Positions 35,701 to 42,003 of a DNA stretch of 64,000 nt are shown here, one piece after another. Positions within the stretch are counted from its first letter, which is position 1; each line of letters begins with the position of its first letter. The stretch is taken from positions 62,001-126,000 of the forward strand of contig CBDFFP010000009.1 of the NCBI GenBank assembly GCA_965246855.1. The letters are read 5' to 3'. The notes below the pieces were generated by a model, which worked only from the letters and a program-made list of their open reading frames with translations, was not told the DNA's origin and did not search any database. Source of the DNA: UBA1952 sp965246855. Lineage in GTDB: Bacteria; Bacteroidota; Bacteroidia; Chitinophagales; Chitinophagaceae. A program made the position numbers and the translations under genes.

Positions 35701-37035
35701 AGGCGTGCCCGAGCAAGGCGTTAAAGCAATTACATCAAAAACATAATCTTCAAATTCACCATTGGTTACCCCACAAGGATCTGCGGGACCAGTGGAGGGC
35801 GTAAAGCTGTTACCTATCCGCATCCGGGTTTGGCCAACAGCTGCCGTAATGGGCACCGTAAAGCTGCCCGAGTGAGTAGTAGCATAGGTGGTGGTGGAAA
35901 AGACTTCTTCACCTGGATCGGAGAAATTGCCGTTCTGGTTCCAGTCCACCCAAACGCCAAGGCCAAATGTGTTGCCGGCACTGCCATATGTAGCGGTAAA
36001 GTTTACAGAACCCAGCGGATTTTGCGAAACGATCTGCGATAGAAACTGGCCGTAGCCGTTTGTAGAACGAAGCGTTCCTGTGTTGCTTATATTTGCTATG
36101 CCACCGGTTGTGCTAAAACCGCTAATGTAATAGGAAGCATTATTGCCGGAAGGCGTACAATAACAGGCAGTAACCGGATTTTGCGATACCGACACCGGTG
36201 CCGACGTATTGCTGCCATTGCCCGCACAAGTGACCGTCACGCGGTATTGTGAAGCAACGGTTTGAGAAGCCACTGTATATACAGGACTAACGGTAGGGGT
36301 GCCTGTGCCTAAAGCACTCCATGTAGTACCACCATTTGTAGAGACTTCAAACACATAAGTAAGCCCGGAAAGCGCATTAGGTGTTGCCACAAGCGTAAAA
36401 GGACTTCCAGCACAAGCTGCCGTAGCACTGGCAGTGAGCACAGCGGAAGGCATGCTTGTGCAAGGCGAAGCCGATACAAGGGTAACAGTATAATCTTCCG
36501 TTTCGCCGGAAAAAAACTGTGTGCAAGCATCGCCCGAACCATTGGGATTCCCTTGACCACGGCTGCGCACACGCATTCCGGTAGTACCCGGTGTAGCACT
36601 GGCAGGAATTGTAATAGAAACCGAAGCACTGGTCGCACTAGTAGTTAATTGCACCCACTCACTCGCAGCGAAGGAGCCATCCTGATCGAAATCAATCCAT
36701 ACAGAGGCAATAGCATTCGTTGTGAAGGTTGCATCAAGAGTATAAGTAGAGCCAAGTGTAAGTATCGCTGTTGAACTACCAGAAGCCGGATACGATGTGT
36801 AATAGTTCGTTGGCCCGGTAGACGTACCTGTACTATTGTTCAGCGTTGTTGTTTGAATCGTTACGTTGGTGATGCCCGGAGACCCACCGCCACCGAGGTT
36901 AGACGTACAAGGGAAAGTGTACTGCGCCTGCGCCTTCAAGCCGCCCGCAAGCAGCAAAATCACTGGCAACACACGTCCCAGAAACCGGCGAAGCAGGCCC
37001 TTGGATTTCAAAGCAGAAGTAAACATTTTGTCCAT
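29710..37035 (-). CDS. Giant secreted GEVED-domain protein with type A T9SS sorting tail
   Basis: A 2441-residue secreted protein started at ATG 37035 (MDKMFTSALKSKG) with a signal peptide ending KAQAQ. Five GEVED-type domains are seen, each from a metal-binding-like strand (VWIDFDQDGSF, VWVDWNQNGNF, IWIDWNQNGSF, GWIDFNRDGIF, MFIDYNHNLQF) to an end such as GETEDYTV, near residues 108-182, 362-430, 610-677, 1978-2056 and 2252-2335. The middle has four jelly-roll modules starting LPYFEDFE, LPYQETFE, LPYVSDLE and LPVTENFE, separated by Ig-like linkers. The tail from FSLFPNPTTG to ERIVRKLIVQ is a type A sorting domain. An adhesin or matrix protein is likely. Confidence 0.9.
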   Translation of the reverse strand: MDKMFTSALKSKGLLRRFLGRVLPVILLLAGGLKAQAQYTFPCTSNLGGGGSPGITNVTIQTTTLNNSTGTSTGPTNYYTSYPASGSSTAILTLGSTYTLDATFTTNAIASVWIDFDQDGSFAASEWVQLTTSATSASVSITIPASATPGTTGMRVRSRGQGNPNGSGDACTQFFSGETEDYTVTLVSASPCTSMPSAVLTASATAACAGSPFTLVATPNALSGLTYVFEVSTNGGTTWSALGTGTPTVSPVYTVASQTVASQYRVTVTCAGNGSNTSAPVSVSQNPVTACYCTPSGNNASYYISGFSTTGGIANISNTGTLRSTNGYGQFLSQIVSQNPLGSVNFTATYGSAGNTFGLGVWVDWNQNGNFSDPGEEVFSTTTYATTHSGSFTVPITAAVGQTRMRIGNSFTPSTGPADPCGVTNGEFEDYVFDVIALTPCSGTPSAALTTASTNACPNASFTLLATPNSQGGLSYVFEASTNGGTTWTTLASGASPGYTVTSQTVTTQYRVTVTCAGGGTNTSAPLTITQNPPNVCYCIPSSTATDYYITDFSTTGGASNVSNLNSGLSPGGYGQFTSQIASQVPGQTVNFSANFNAGTFGFNSYGFAIWIDWNQNGSFADPGEQVFVSSSYSLSHTGSFTVPLTAVTGPTRMRIVADEFNSAPSSPCQTNSTSAEFEDYTFIALPPCNGMPVTGTIVASPAVPCLGDSVTLNIPNGTFASNLGYRWEWSSDGIAWFSGNGAPGAGTDTFRSFGVRPTGVTYYRITVKCRTTNDSVTSAPITVTPLSITLPYFEDFETITTNNQLPPCMKATDPANTNLTFITPQGVGRRNHTPGGNKYGSFSFAGSNSIEQFFFTPGLPLKQGVTYAIRFWYVGDGSNALLSTRTAIGTAADAAAMTNTLGQIANASLDTTYKQVSYYYTPTTAGTYFVGIGNAYFTGAANGFFSIDDIGVDSLPPCVGMPARDTVITTATSFCPGSSIDFSGKNFPQFSNIIFNWLQNGSVAPLNTNAHTSYTTPPLSTAVVSYSLETVCASALGTFRDTTAPFTITPYKAVLPYQETFEGIAGRNDLPTCFNVTDLNTGTWTTTGVPAKNHTPGGNKIGVFGAVNGSNTEWMFTPMMTLQGGLTYQFSFWYRTSGNNPFPILQAAAGFGPSAPQMTFTVGTGVVNAGTTTYQQYLGLFTPTATGDFSFGINTTTLGTTADSLYIDDLNIVELPPCAATPTSSITPVGPLYLCPTDSFTLTAPLPTNSNLSYLWEYKIDTVIGSPNNISLTPPGIINTRTYSALAPTIPVTYYRLLTICDNTNDTARSNYVEVNVNVTIPKLLPYVSDLEIWVDNCDNKDVPADSNWLQTVKTGNSSWRRSDQGSTAGWAAPNVGSYIPPARSGRYSARFHSSRAATASAPNGPEEGKLDMYLNCGPGSPNKALYFYHIAQGVPTSALDVRVSDNGGATWTTVASFDSAADWRLRRVPFVSTGLRTIVRFAARHTTAATGNDVGIDSIFAAPPCTGQPVAGTIGSVTPTSICPGDSAILNLTGTSMAGDLQIEWETSTTSAAGPFTSQTPAGSGGYRWSSGQLMQTTWVRAKVTCGGSSAVDSTNVVVYNLAVTPGIVYATLPVTENFESWTDRCGLQEIPSANWANIPSFGNRSWRRNDQGTTGAWTTPLAGQWWPATPTAAVDSFAARFHNAAATPDGSIGSLNLYANCSSVIGSKELRFFVNMSDRTAGNTDTLRVLYSTDGGFTYNQLDTIRSTNGWEQKVYVLPSDSSKTIVRFEAFSQTTQKDIGLDYVQVLNPCTGTPTAGIVNPVPNVCPGRTFRLSATGTSQQGGLTYFWQSSTTSATTGFSPVGGRQQSVLDTNIAQNTWFRLVVSCSAGGTPLLDTSAAVLVQIADSFHCYCITNAQYPYVTSQFKENIGRATIRNAAGITLMTNGISLPINNNVTAVNAYSNFQNLPATPMYRDSTYNLEIQQISYTTNSNAKVVGWIDFNRDGIFDTSTERIVNLTTTAASAPIYKIAGNFTIPSNAKPGITGMRITLQQPFTATLPDPCGTNPGYGETEDYLVELRLAPCSGFTSLIGGTAHVSDTSICPGYPVTLIDTTYQREVSGVTRQWQQTTNNGASWQRVGPINRDTVDLIVQANTRYRFMQLCDNGVESYSNEVSVLLRPASECYCPSYADGGPNQVSQNLDSCDVGSFSIGSYTFQVGGPHLINPQATRKWTNNAGQTQIIELWADSTYDVDIYQIMRGKLHQDAKVTMFIDYNHNLQFDVNPPAGYPSERVLTAFTSNVNYYLNNLQLTTPPSTVLTGDVTLLRIVMNENVGPNAASDNGCGTYTSGETEDYYVTFRCPTCPTGVVNANGSNVSNFSLFPNPTTGIATVQLNTVNAVKEMEMIVTNMTGQVIQKRSFGAQGTQFSTTVDLKDQPRGVYFVEIKADNERIVRKLIVQ

Positions 37036-37410
37036 AGTAAGTGGAAAATACAGAAGTAGAAGCGCCCTCGCGGGCGGTGGAAACAAACGTCTTTAGAGCC
37101 TTCTAAGGTAGGGAAAACTTTTTTCTCCGCCGCAGCGCGCAAAATTATTTTACAGCGAAACGGAACTTCTTCTTAGAAACACAAAAGCCGTACCGGTTGA
37201 AGACGCATTTCAAAAGGAAAAGGTTGGGTGAGGGAAAGAATGTTTTCCAAGCCAGCATGGTTAATGCGTCATCCCTTTTTCGGCTTAGCGCCTATCCCAA
37301 AAATGGGGAGAAAGGAGTTGTGATAACCTCTTTTTTGTTACTCCCGTTCTTCGGCAAGCTCAGAATGAAAGGGGGCTTGTAGGAAATGCAACTACAATAA
37401 GGCAGGTCAT

Positions 37411-37624
37411 GCAGATGCCCTCCCGGTCATGCAGAAACGGGAAAAACCGTGCAGAAACAGAAACCGCCCCTGCAGAAACCGCCCACCTCCCCGCAGAAAT
37501 CAAAGACCTCCCCGCAGAAACGGTCCACCTCCCCGCAGAAACCGTTTCCCTCCCTGCAGAAACGGATACAGCCCCCGCAGAACCCGAAAAATCCCTGCAG
37601 AAATGACCCCCGCCCGCGCAGAAA
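37411..37624. repeat. Tandem array 2: eleven GCAGAAA units at 20-21-bp spacing
   Basis: GCAG(A)AA-type units begin at 37411, 37431, 37451, 37472, 37493, 37514, 37535, 37556, 37577, 37597 and 37618; intervals are 20, 20, 21, 21, 21, 21, 21, 21, 20 and 21. The first unit reads GCAGATG and the ninth GCAGAAC. Spacers are pyrimidine-rich (for example CGGTCCACCTCCCC) on this strand. The occasional 20-base step breaks any reading frame, so the period is kept at DNA or RNA level, not protein level. It lies 89 bases upstream of the carB promoter. 37036-37410 holds the giant gene's upstream region and no gene. Confidence 0.9.
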
Positions 37625-37712
37625 CCATTCCCGTCCCCTCCCCTGTTCGGCCAGGTCTGTAAGGTGCTGGCGCTTACACATAGCCGCCTTTATCGTCCCG
37701 CCCTCCTGCCGC

Positions 37713-37720
37713 TACCTTTG
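37713..37720 (+). promoter_or_regulatory. -7 promoter of carB, six bases from ATG
   Basis: TACCTTTG matches TAnnTTTG and is followed by six C and then the ATG, implying a leaderless or nearly leaderless mRNA. Confidence 0.55.
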
Positions 37721-37726
37721 CCCCCC

Positions 37727-39391
37727 ATGCCGCTCGATACGTCCATCCGCTCCGTCCTCATCATCGGCTCCGGCCCCATCATCATCGGTCAGGCCTGCGA
37801 GTTTGATTATTCCGGCTCCCAGGCCGCCCGCTCCCTGCGCGAAGAAGGCATCGAAACGGTGCTCATCAATTCCAACCCGGCTACCATCATGACTGATCCG
37901 ATTGTGGCCGACAAAGTGTATCTCCAGCCCCTCACGCCGGAAAGCATTGAAGCCATTTTAAAGGAAAACAGCATCGACGCGGTGCTGCCCACCATGGGAG
38001 GACAAACAGCCTTGAATCTCTGCAAGGAATGCGACGAAATCGGGCTGTGGGAAGAATACGGCGTGCGCCTGATTGGTGTGGACATCAAAGCCATTGACAA
38101 GGCCGAAGACCGCGAAAAATTCCGGCAGTGGATGATTGAAATCGGCGTTCCGGTAGCACAGGCGCGCACCGCTAATTCCTTGTTGGAAGGCAAAGAATTT
38201 GCGCAGGAAATCGGTATTCCACTCGTTATTCGTCCGTCGTTTACGCTCGGCGGAACCGGCGGCGGACTGGTGTTTAAAAAAGAAGATCTCGACGCGGCGC
38301 TGGAGCGCGGACTTTCCGCCTCGCCCATTCATGAAGTGCTGGTAGAAAAAGCCGTGATGGGCTGGAAGGAATTTGAGCTGGAATTGCTCCGCGACGCGAA
38401 AGACAACGTGGTCATCATCTGCACGGTAGAAAACTTCGACCCGATGGGCGTCCATACCGGCGACTCCATTACCGTTGCGCCTGCCATGACACTGCCCGAC
38501 ACCACCTATCAGCTCATGCGCAACACGGCGCAGAAAATGATGCGCGATTTGGGCAATTTCGCGGGCGGCTGCAATGTGCAGTTCGCCGTCAATCCGGAGA
38601 CCGAAGAAATCATCGTCGTGGAAATCAACCCGCGCGTTTCCCGCTCTTCCGCGCTCGCTTCCAAAGCCACCGGATACCCGATTGCGAAAATCGCTGCGAA
38701 GCTGGCCGTAGGCTACACGCTGGATGAACTGAAGAACCCGATTCTCCAAAACACCTCCGCCTTCTTCGAGCCCGCGCTGGACTATGTGATCGTGAAAATG
38801 CCCCGCTGGAACTTCGACAAGTTTAAAGGCGCAGACGATACACTCGGCTTCCAGATGAAATCGGTGGGCGAGGTAATGGCGATTGGCAGAACCTTCCCCG
38901 AAGCCCTCCAAAAAGCTTGTCAAAGCCTGGAAAACAACGCCACCGGCCTGTCCTTTATTTCCACCCAGCGCCTGCGCACCGAAGAGCTGATTGAAAGCCT
39001 CAAGCGCCCGACGTGGGACCGCGTGTTCCGTCTCAAAGAAGCCCTTGCCGCAGGCGTTTCCATCAAAACGCTGCGCGAACTCACCCACATCGACCGCTGG
39101 TTTCTCTACCAGATTCAGGACATCGTAAACCTCGAAAAAGAAATCGCCGCCTGCAAACACCTCGACGCGGTGGACAAGGATTTGATGCTCCGCGCAAAGC
39201 AAATGGGTTTTTCCGATGAGCAAATCGCCGAGGCCCTGCGCGACTGCTCCCCCGACGAGGTGTATGACTACCGGAAAGAGATGGGCGTTACCCGCGTCTT
39301 TAAAATGGTGGATACCTGCTCGGCGGAGTTTGAGGCGGTTACGCCGTATTTCTACTCCACGTTTGAGCGGCGGGGAGGCACGCTTGCTTAA
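37727..39391 (+). CDS. carB: Carbamoyl-phosphate synthase large subunit, N-terminal half only
   Basis: A 554-residue protein equal to the first half of CarB (normally about 950-1070 residues), the ATP-grasp part that makes carboxyphosphate from bicarbonate and ammonia for pyrimidine and arginine synthesis. The start MPLDTSIRSVLIIGSGP leads into the pre-ATP-grasp domain. GGTGGGLVF lies near residue 181, and NPRVSRSSALASKATGYPIA near 303 carries the metal-binding residues. It ends TPYFYSTFERRGGTLA, the natural junction where intact CarB continues into the second half. The stop is followed by a palindromic repeat, not by the other half. A separate second-half gene, as in Aquifex and Methanocaldococcus, is expected elsewhere. 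Confidence 0.9.
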   Translation: MPLDTSIRSVLIIGSGPIIIGQACEFDYSGSQAARSLREEGIETVLINSNPATIMTDPIVADKVYLQPLTPESIEAILKENSIDAVLPTMGGQTALNLCKECDEIGLWEEYGVRLIGVDIKAIDKAEDREKFRQWMIEIGVPVAQARTANSLLEGKEFAQEIGIPLVIRPSFTLGGTGGGLVFKKEDLDAALERGLSASPIHEVLVEKAVMGWKEFELELLRDAKDNVVIICTVENFDPMGVHTGDSITVAPAMTLPDTTYQLMRNTAQKMMRDLGNFAGGCNVQFAVNPETEEIIVVEINPRVSRSSALASKATGYPIAKIAAKLAVGYTLDELKNPILQNTSAFFEPALDYVIVKMPRWNFDKFKGADDTLGFQMKSVGEVMAIGRTFPEALQKACQSLENNATGLSFISTQRLRTEELIESLKRPTWDRVFRLKEALAAGVSIKTLRELTHIDRWFLYQIQDIVNLEKEIAACKHLDAVDKDLMLRAKQMGFSDEQIAEALRDCSPDEVYDYRKEMGVTRVFKMVDTCSAEFEAVTPYFYSTFERRGGTLA

Positions 39392-39407
39392 CGCTTATCC
39401 GAAAACT

Positions 39408-39477
39408 GCCCGGCGCTACCGCACCGGGTACCGAACCCTACGCGGAAAGAACAGTACCCGGTGCGGTAGCGCCGGGC
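39408..39477. repeat. Perfect 24-bp inverted repeat after carB
   Basis: GCCCGGCGCTACCGCACCGG and on (39408-39431) is the exact reverse complement of 39454-39477. The same arm sequence bounds the nested element at 45945-46250. A half copy of the TTTTGTCATCCC family lies at 39538-39567. Confidence 0.8.
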
Positions 39478-39599
39478 GTATAAAATCAAACGCCTGTCTC
39501 GACTCGTCGGGAGGGTCTTAGCGGGGTGCGGGCCGACAAGTTCCCCTTCGGGGATGACAAAAGATTTCCGACAAAAAAACGCGCGCTTTAAAGAGCCTT

Positions 39600-39607
39600 T
39601 ACTTTTG
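39600..39607 (+). promoter_or_regulatory. -7 promoter of the ATPase/partner pair
   Basis: TACTTTTG is an exact consensus match 18 bases before ATG 39626; a single promoter probably serves both overlapping genes. Confidence 0.6.
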
Positions 39608-39625
39608 TAAGAGACTCCTCTTCCT

Positions 39626-40903
39626 ATGATTCGGTTGATTGAATGCAAGAACTACCGCAGCCTGAAATACATCAGCCAGCCACTGGATAATTTTCAGATT
39701 CTGGTAGGTCCGAATGCCAGTGGCAAAACCACTTTTCTGGACGTGGTGAGCTTCATGGCGGATATTGTGACGAAAGGCGTGGAAGAAGCTGTTTTTAGCC
39801 GTGCCCCTAATTTTTCAGACCTTACGTATGCGGGCAAAGGCGGCGAGATAGAATTGGCTGTAGAGGCGGAACTGCCGGAAGGGATTTTGGATGAGAGCCT
39901 TAAAGGCAAATTCAACGGTGTTCGGTATGCAGTCAAAATTGGAATAGAAGAAGAAAAGGAACAGCTTGTCATTTTGCAAGAAAGAGTCCTGCTAGTAACG
40001 CGGAATTGGAAGGACTTCATCGCACAAAAGGATTCATCAGAGTTTCCGGTTTTGGAAGAAACGCCCGACTCTTTGGTTTTTCGGGAAGCGGAGCCGAGGC
40101 CTTACCGTATTACCATACTGAAGGCCAATAGCATCTCGAACCTTTATTTCGCAGAAATGGATCCCTTTGATGAAGGCGATGAAGACCCACGTAGCTTCTC
40201 CTTTGCCCTTGGGGATAAGCGAAGCGTGTTAAGTGCCATTCCATCAGAAGGAATACTGTTCCGCGCCACCGCTTGGTTCCGCAATTTCCTCACCAACGAC
40301 ATCCAGAAATTCGTCCTCGACAGCCTCCAAATCCGCAAAGCCTCGCCACCGGGAAAAGGAAAATCTTTTCGCACTGATGGATCTAACCTGCCGTGGGTCA
40401 TTGAAGAACTGCGTAAGCACCCGGAACGTTTTGCCAACTGGATAAGCCATCTCCAAACTGCGCTCCCCGACATCCGCGATATTGATACCGTAGAGCGCCC
40501 CGAAGACCGCCACCGGTATTTGCGCGTTCACTACGAGAACGACATCGTTGTTCCAAGTTGGCTGGTTTCCGACGGAACACTGCGGCTGTTGGCCCTCACG
40601 CTTCCCGCCTATCTGCCCGATTTCAAAGGCATGTACCTGATTGAAGAACCCGAAAACGGCATTCACCCAAAAGCCATGGAGACGGTTTTGCAATCGCTTT
40701 CTTCCGTGTATGGTGCGCAAATGATTCTGGCTTCTCATTCGCCGATTATCCTTAGCCAGATGGCACCGGAAGATGTGCTGTGCTTTGCCAAAACCGAAGA
40801 AGGCATCACCGATATTATTTCCGGCGACAAGCACCCGATGCTTCGCGACTGGCAACGCGATACCGACTTGGGAACCCTTTACGCTGCCGGTGTTTTGGGA
40901 TGA
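39626..40903 (+). CDS. AAA family ATPase (OLD/RecF-like), putative defence ATPase
   Basis: A 425-residue ABC/SMC-type ATPase. The start MIRLIECKNYRSLKYI is typical of RecF/OLD-like proteins that begin with a strand and the N-loop. Walker A is GPNASGKTT (28-36), Walker B is MYLIEEPENGIHPKAM near 336-351, and the switch histidine lies in LASHSPIILSQ near 369. There is no TOPRIM domain, unlike OLD nucleases. Its stop overlaps the next start (ATGA), so it works with that partner. Stand-alone ATPase plus small partner pairs are common in phage defence (Septu, AbiL, parts of the methylation-associated system). Function here is inferred from layout. Confidence 0.85.
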   Translation: MIRLIECKNYRSLKYISQPLDNFQILVGPNASGKTTFLDVVSFMADIVTKGVEEAVFSRAPNFSDLTYAGKGGEIELAVEAELPEGILDESLKGKFNGVRYAVKIGIEEEKEQLVILQERVLLVTRNWKDFIAQKDSSEFPVLEETPDSLVFREAEPRPYRITILKANSISNLYFAEMDPFDEGDEDPRSFSFALGDKRSVLSAIPSEGILFRATAWFRNFLTNDIQKFVLDSLQIRKASPPGKGKSFRTDGSNLPWVIEELRKHPERFANWISHLQTALPDIRDIDTVERPEDRHRYLRVHYENDIVVPSWLVSDGTLRLLALTLPAYLPDFKGMYLIEEPENGIHPKAMETVLQSLSSVYGAQMILASHSPIILSQMAPEDVLCFAKTEEGITDIISGDKHPMLRDWQRDTDLGTLYAAGVLG

Positions 40904-41532
40904 AAGACCTGGTTATTCTCTGCGCCGATAAGAACACGGAGTTTTTGCTCAAAGGCTTGTTTCCGCGCCTTCCGGTTTCCAGCGGCCTGCGAAGTTTTGA
41001 CCACAAAACCTTCGTTCATCCGCACAAAGATTCGGGCGTACTGAATGAAGCGCACCAGTTTCTCCGTCCCTACAAAACGCAGTACGCCAAAACACTTGTT
41101 CTTTGGGACGTAGAAGGCTGCGGACGAGATGAAAGAGGAAGAGGGGCTTTGGAATTACAGGTAGAGGAAAGCCTTTGTAAAAACGGTTGGACAGAAGAGA
41201 ATGTCTGCGCCATTGCCATCCAGCCGGAATTGGAAAACTGGCTCTGGGGCTTGAGTGAAGCACACTTAAAAACCGCTTTCGGCTGGAAGGAAGAAACGTC
41301 TCTGAACAGTTGGGTTCGGGAAAAAGGTTTTTGGGCAGACGGACTTCCTAAACCTTCAAGACCAAAGGAGGCCGTAGAAGCTGCTTTGGTGCAAAGTGGA
41401 AAGTCGCGCTCTTCGGCCATCTATAAGCAAATTGCAACCGCTGCCAGCTACAAACACTGCACCGACGAAGCCTTTCTGAAAATGCTTCAAAGACTCAAGG
41501 AATGGTTTCCGAAAGAAGCCCATGAAGGCTAA
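40900..41532 (+). CDS. Putative partner of the AAA ATPase, acidic-motif protein (MAD4-like)
   Basis: A 210-residue protein whose ATG overlaps the ATPase stop. It starts LVILCADKNTEFLLKGLF, with Asp10 and Glu14, and has a central strand ending VLWDVEGCGRDERGR (Asp70, Glu72) and then AIAIQPELENWLWG (Glu110, Glu112). Alternating strands with spaced acidic residues suggest a TOPRIM-like or other metal-dependent nuclease fold. The C-terminal half has KPSRPKEAVEAAL and SSAIYKQIATAA. From memory the pattern resembles the MAD4 protein of the methylation-associated defence system (MADS), which also sits beside an ATPase. The resemblance was not computed and no methyltransferase gene is present here. 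Confidence 0.7.
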   Translation: MKDLVILCADKNTEFLLKGLFPRLPVSSGLRSFDHKTFVHPHKDSGVLNEAHQFLRPYKTQYAKTLVLWDVEGCGRDERGRGALELQVEESLCKNGWTEENVCAIAIQPELENWLWGLSEAHLKTAFGWKEETSLNSWVREKGFWADGLPKPSRPKEAVEAALVQSGKSRSSAIYKQIATAASYKHCTDEAFLKMLQRLKEWFPKEAHEG

Positions 41533-41537
41533 AAGTA

Positions 41538-41780
41538 TCAGTTCAACCCATACACAAAAATGAACGGCTCGCGGCTCCGCTCTTTCAGTGCCTGCCGCAC
41601 TTTGGCGGGCTTGCGGATGACTTTATAACGCTGTAAATCCGCCACTTCCAACGTGTAACCGGGCGCTTTTTTCAGGCCCACAAAGCGCAGATAACCCAGC
41701 AGAACGACGGCAGCCAGCAGGTCGGTTGCGAGAGCATCCTGTTGATAGCGCGTCCAGACTTTGTTTTGTTTTCCCCACAT
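41538..41780 (-). CDS. Small conserved-looking protein of unknown function
   Basis: An 80-residue protein started at ATG 41780 (MWGKQNKVWTRYQQDAL). A hydrophobic segment (LLAAVVLLGYLRFVGL, about 20-35) is followed by a charged tail with RKPAKVRQALKERS. It is a single-span membrane or membrane-associated protein without recognised family. The gene follows a small lipoprotein gene by 40 bases in the same direction, and its stop lies five bases from the end of the convergent ATPase partner gene. Confidence 0.55.
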   Translation of the reverse strand: MWGKQNKVWTRYQQDALATDLLAAVVLLGYLRFVGLKKAPGYTLEVADLQRYKVIRKPAKVRQALKERSREPFIFVYGLN

Positions 41781-41820
41781 AGCCGAAAGCCGTTTTTTAA
41801 GAAAGAAAAAAGAAAGAAAA

Positions 41821-41967
41821 TTACCGCATCGTGCGGGGCACATATGCCCGGTTAATGTCCGACCCGCAGCCGCATTTTTTGCTGCTGCTGCATCCACCAA
41901 GAAGTCCCGCCGCGAGGAAAAGAAAGAACAACGCGCGGGCGCTATTGTTCGTCAGAAATGTCCGCAT
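41821..41967 (-). CDS. Small lipoprotein
   Basis: A 48-residue lipoprotein from ATG 41967 (MRTFLTNNSARALFFLFLAA). The signal ends with the lipobox LLGGC (Cys26), followed by SSSKKCGCGS, which resembles the short cysteine-rich lipoproteins of many Bacteroidota. The mature part is about 23 residues, too short for an enzyme. It is divergent to the glycosyltransferase gene and probably shares a transcript with the 80-residue gene. Confidence 0.6.
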   Translation of the reverse strand: MRTFLTNNSARALFFLFLAAGLLGGCSSSKKCGCGSDINRAYVPRTMR

Positions 41968-41978
41968 AACCGTGAGAG

Positions 41979-41986
41979 TATCTTTG
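41979..41986 (+). promoter_or_regulatory. -7 promoter of the glycosyltransferase gene
   Basis: TATCTTTG matches TAnnTTTG. The first conserved residues of the protein begin about 35 bases downstream, with no ATG or GTG in frame between. Confidence 0.5.
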
Positions 41987-42003
41987 TAAAAATAAGGCTT
42001 TTT

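Noticed and set aside
37427..37681. A Cys-rich heptad protein (FCGEVDR repeats) on the minus strand of array 2
   Set aside because: The unit spacing of 20 bases at several places shifts the heptad phase, no promoter is seen, and the frame is a by-product of the array.
39392..39625. Frameshifted second half of CarB
   Set aside because: No frame after the stop resembles the CarB second half; the region is a palindrome plus the promoter of the next gene.
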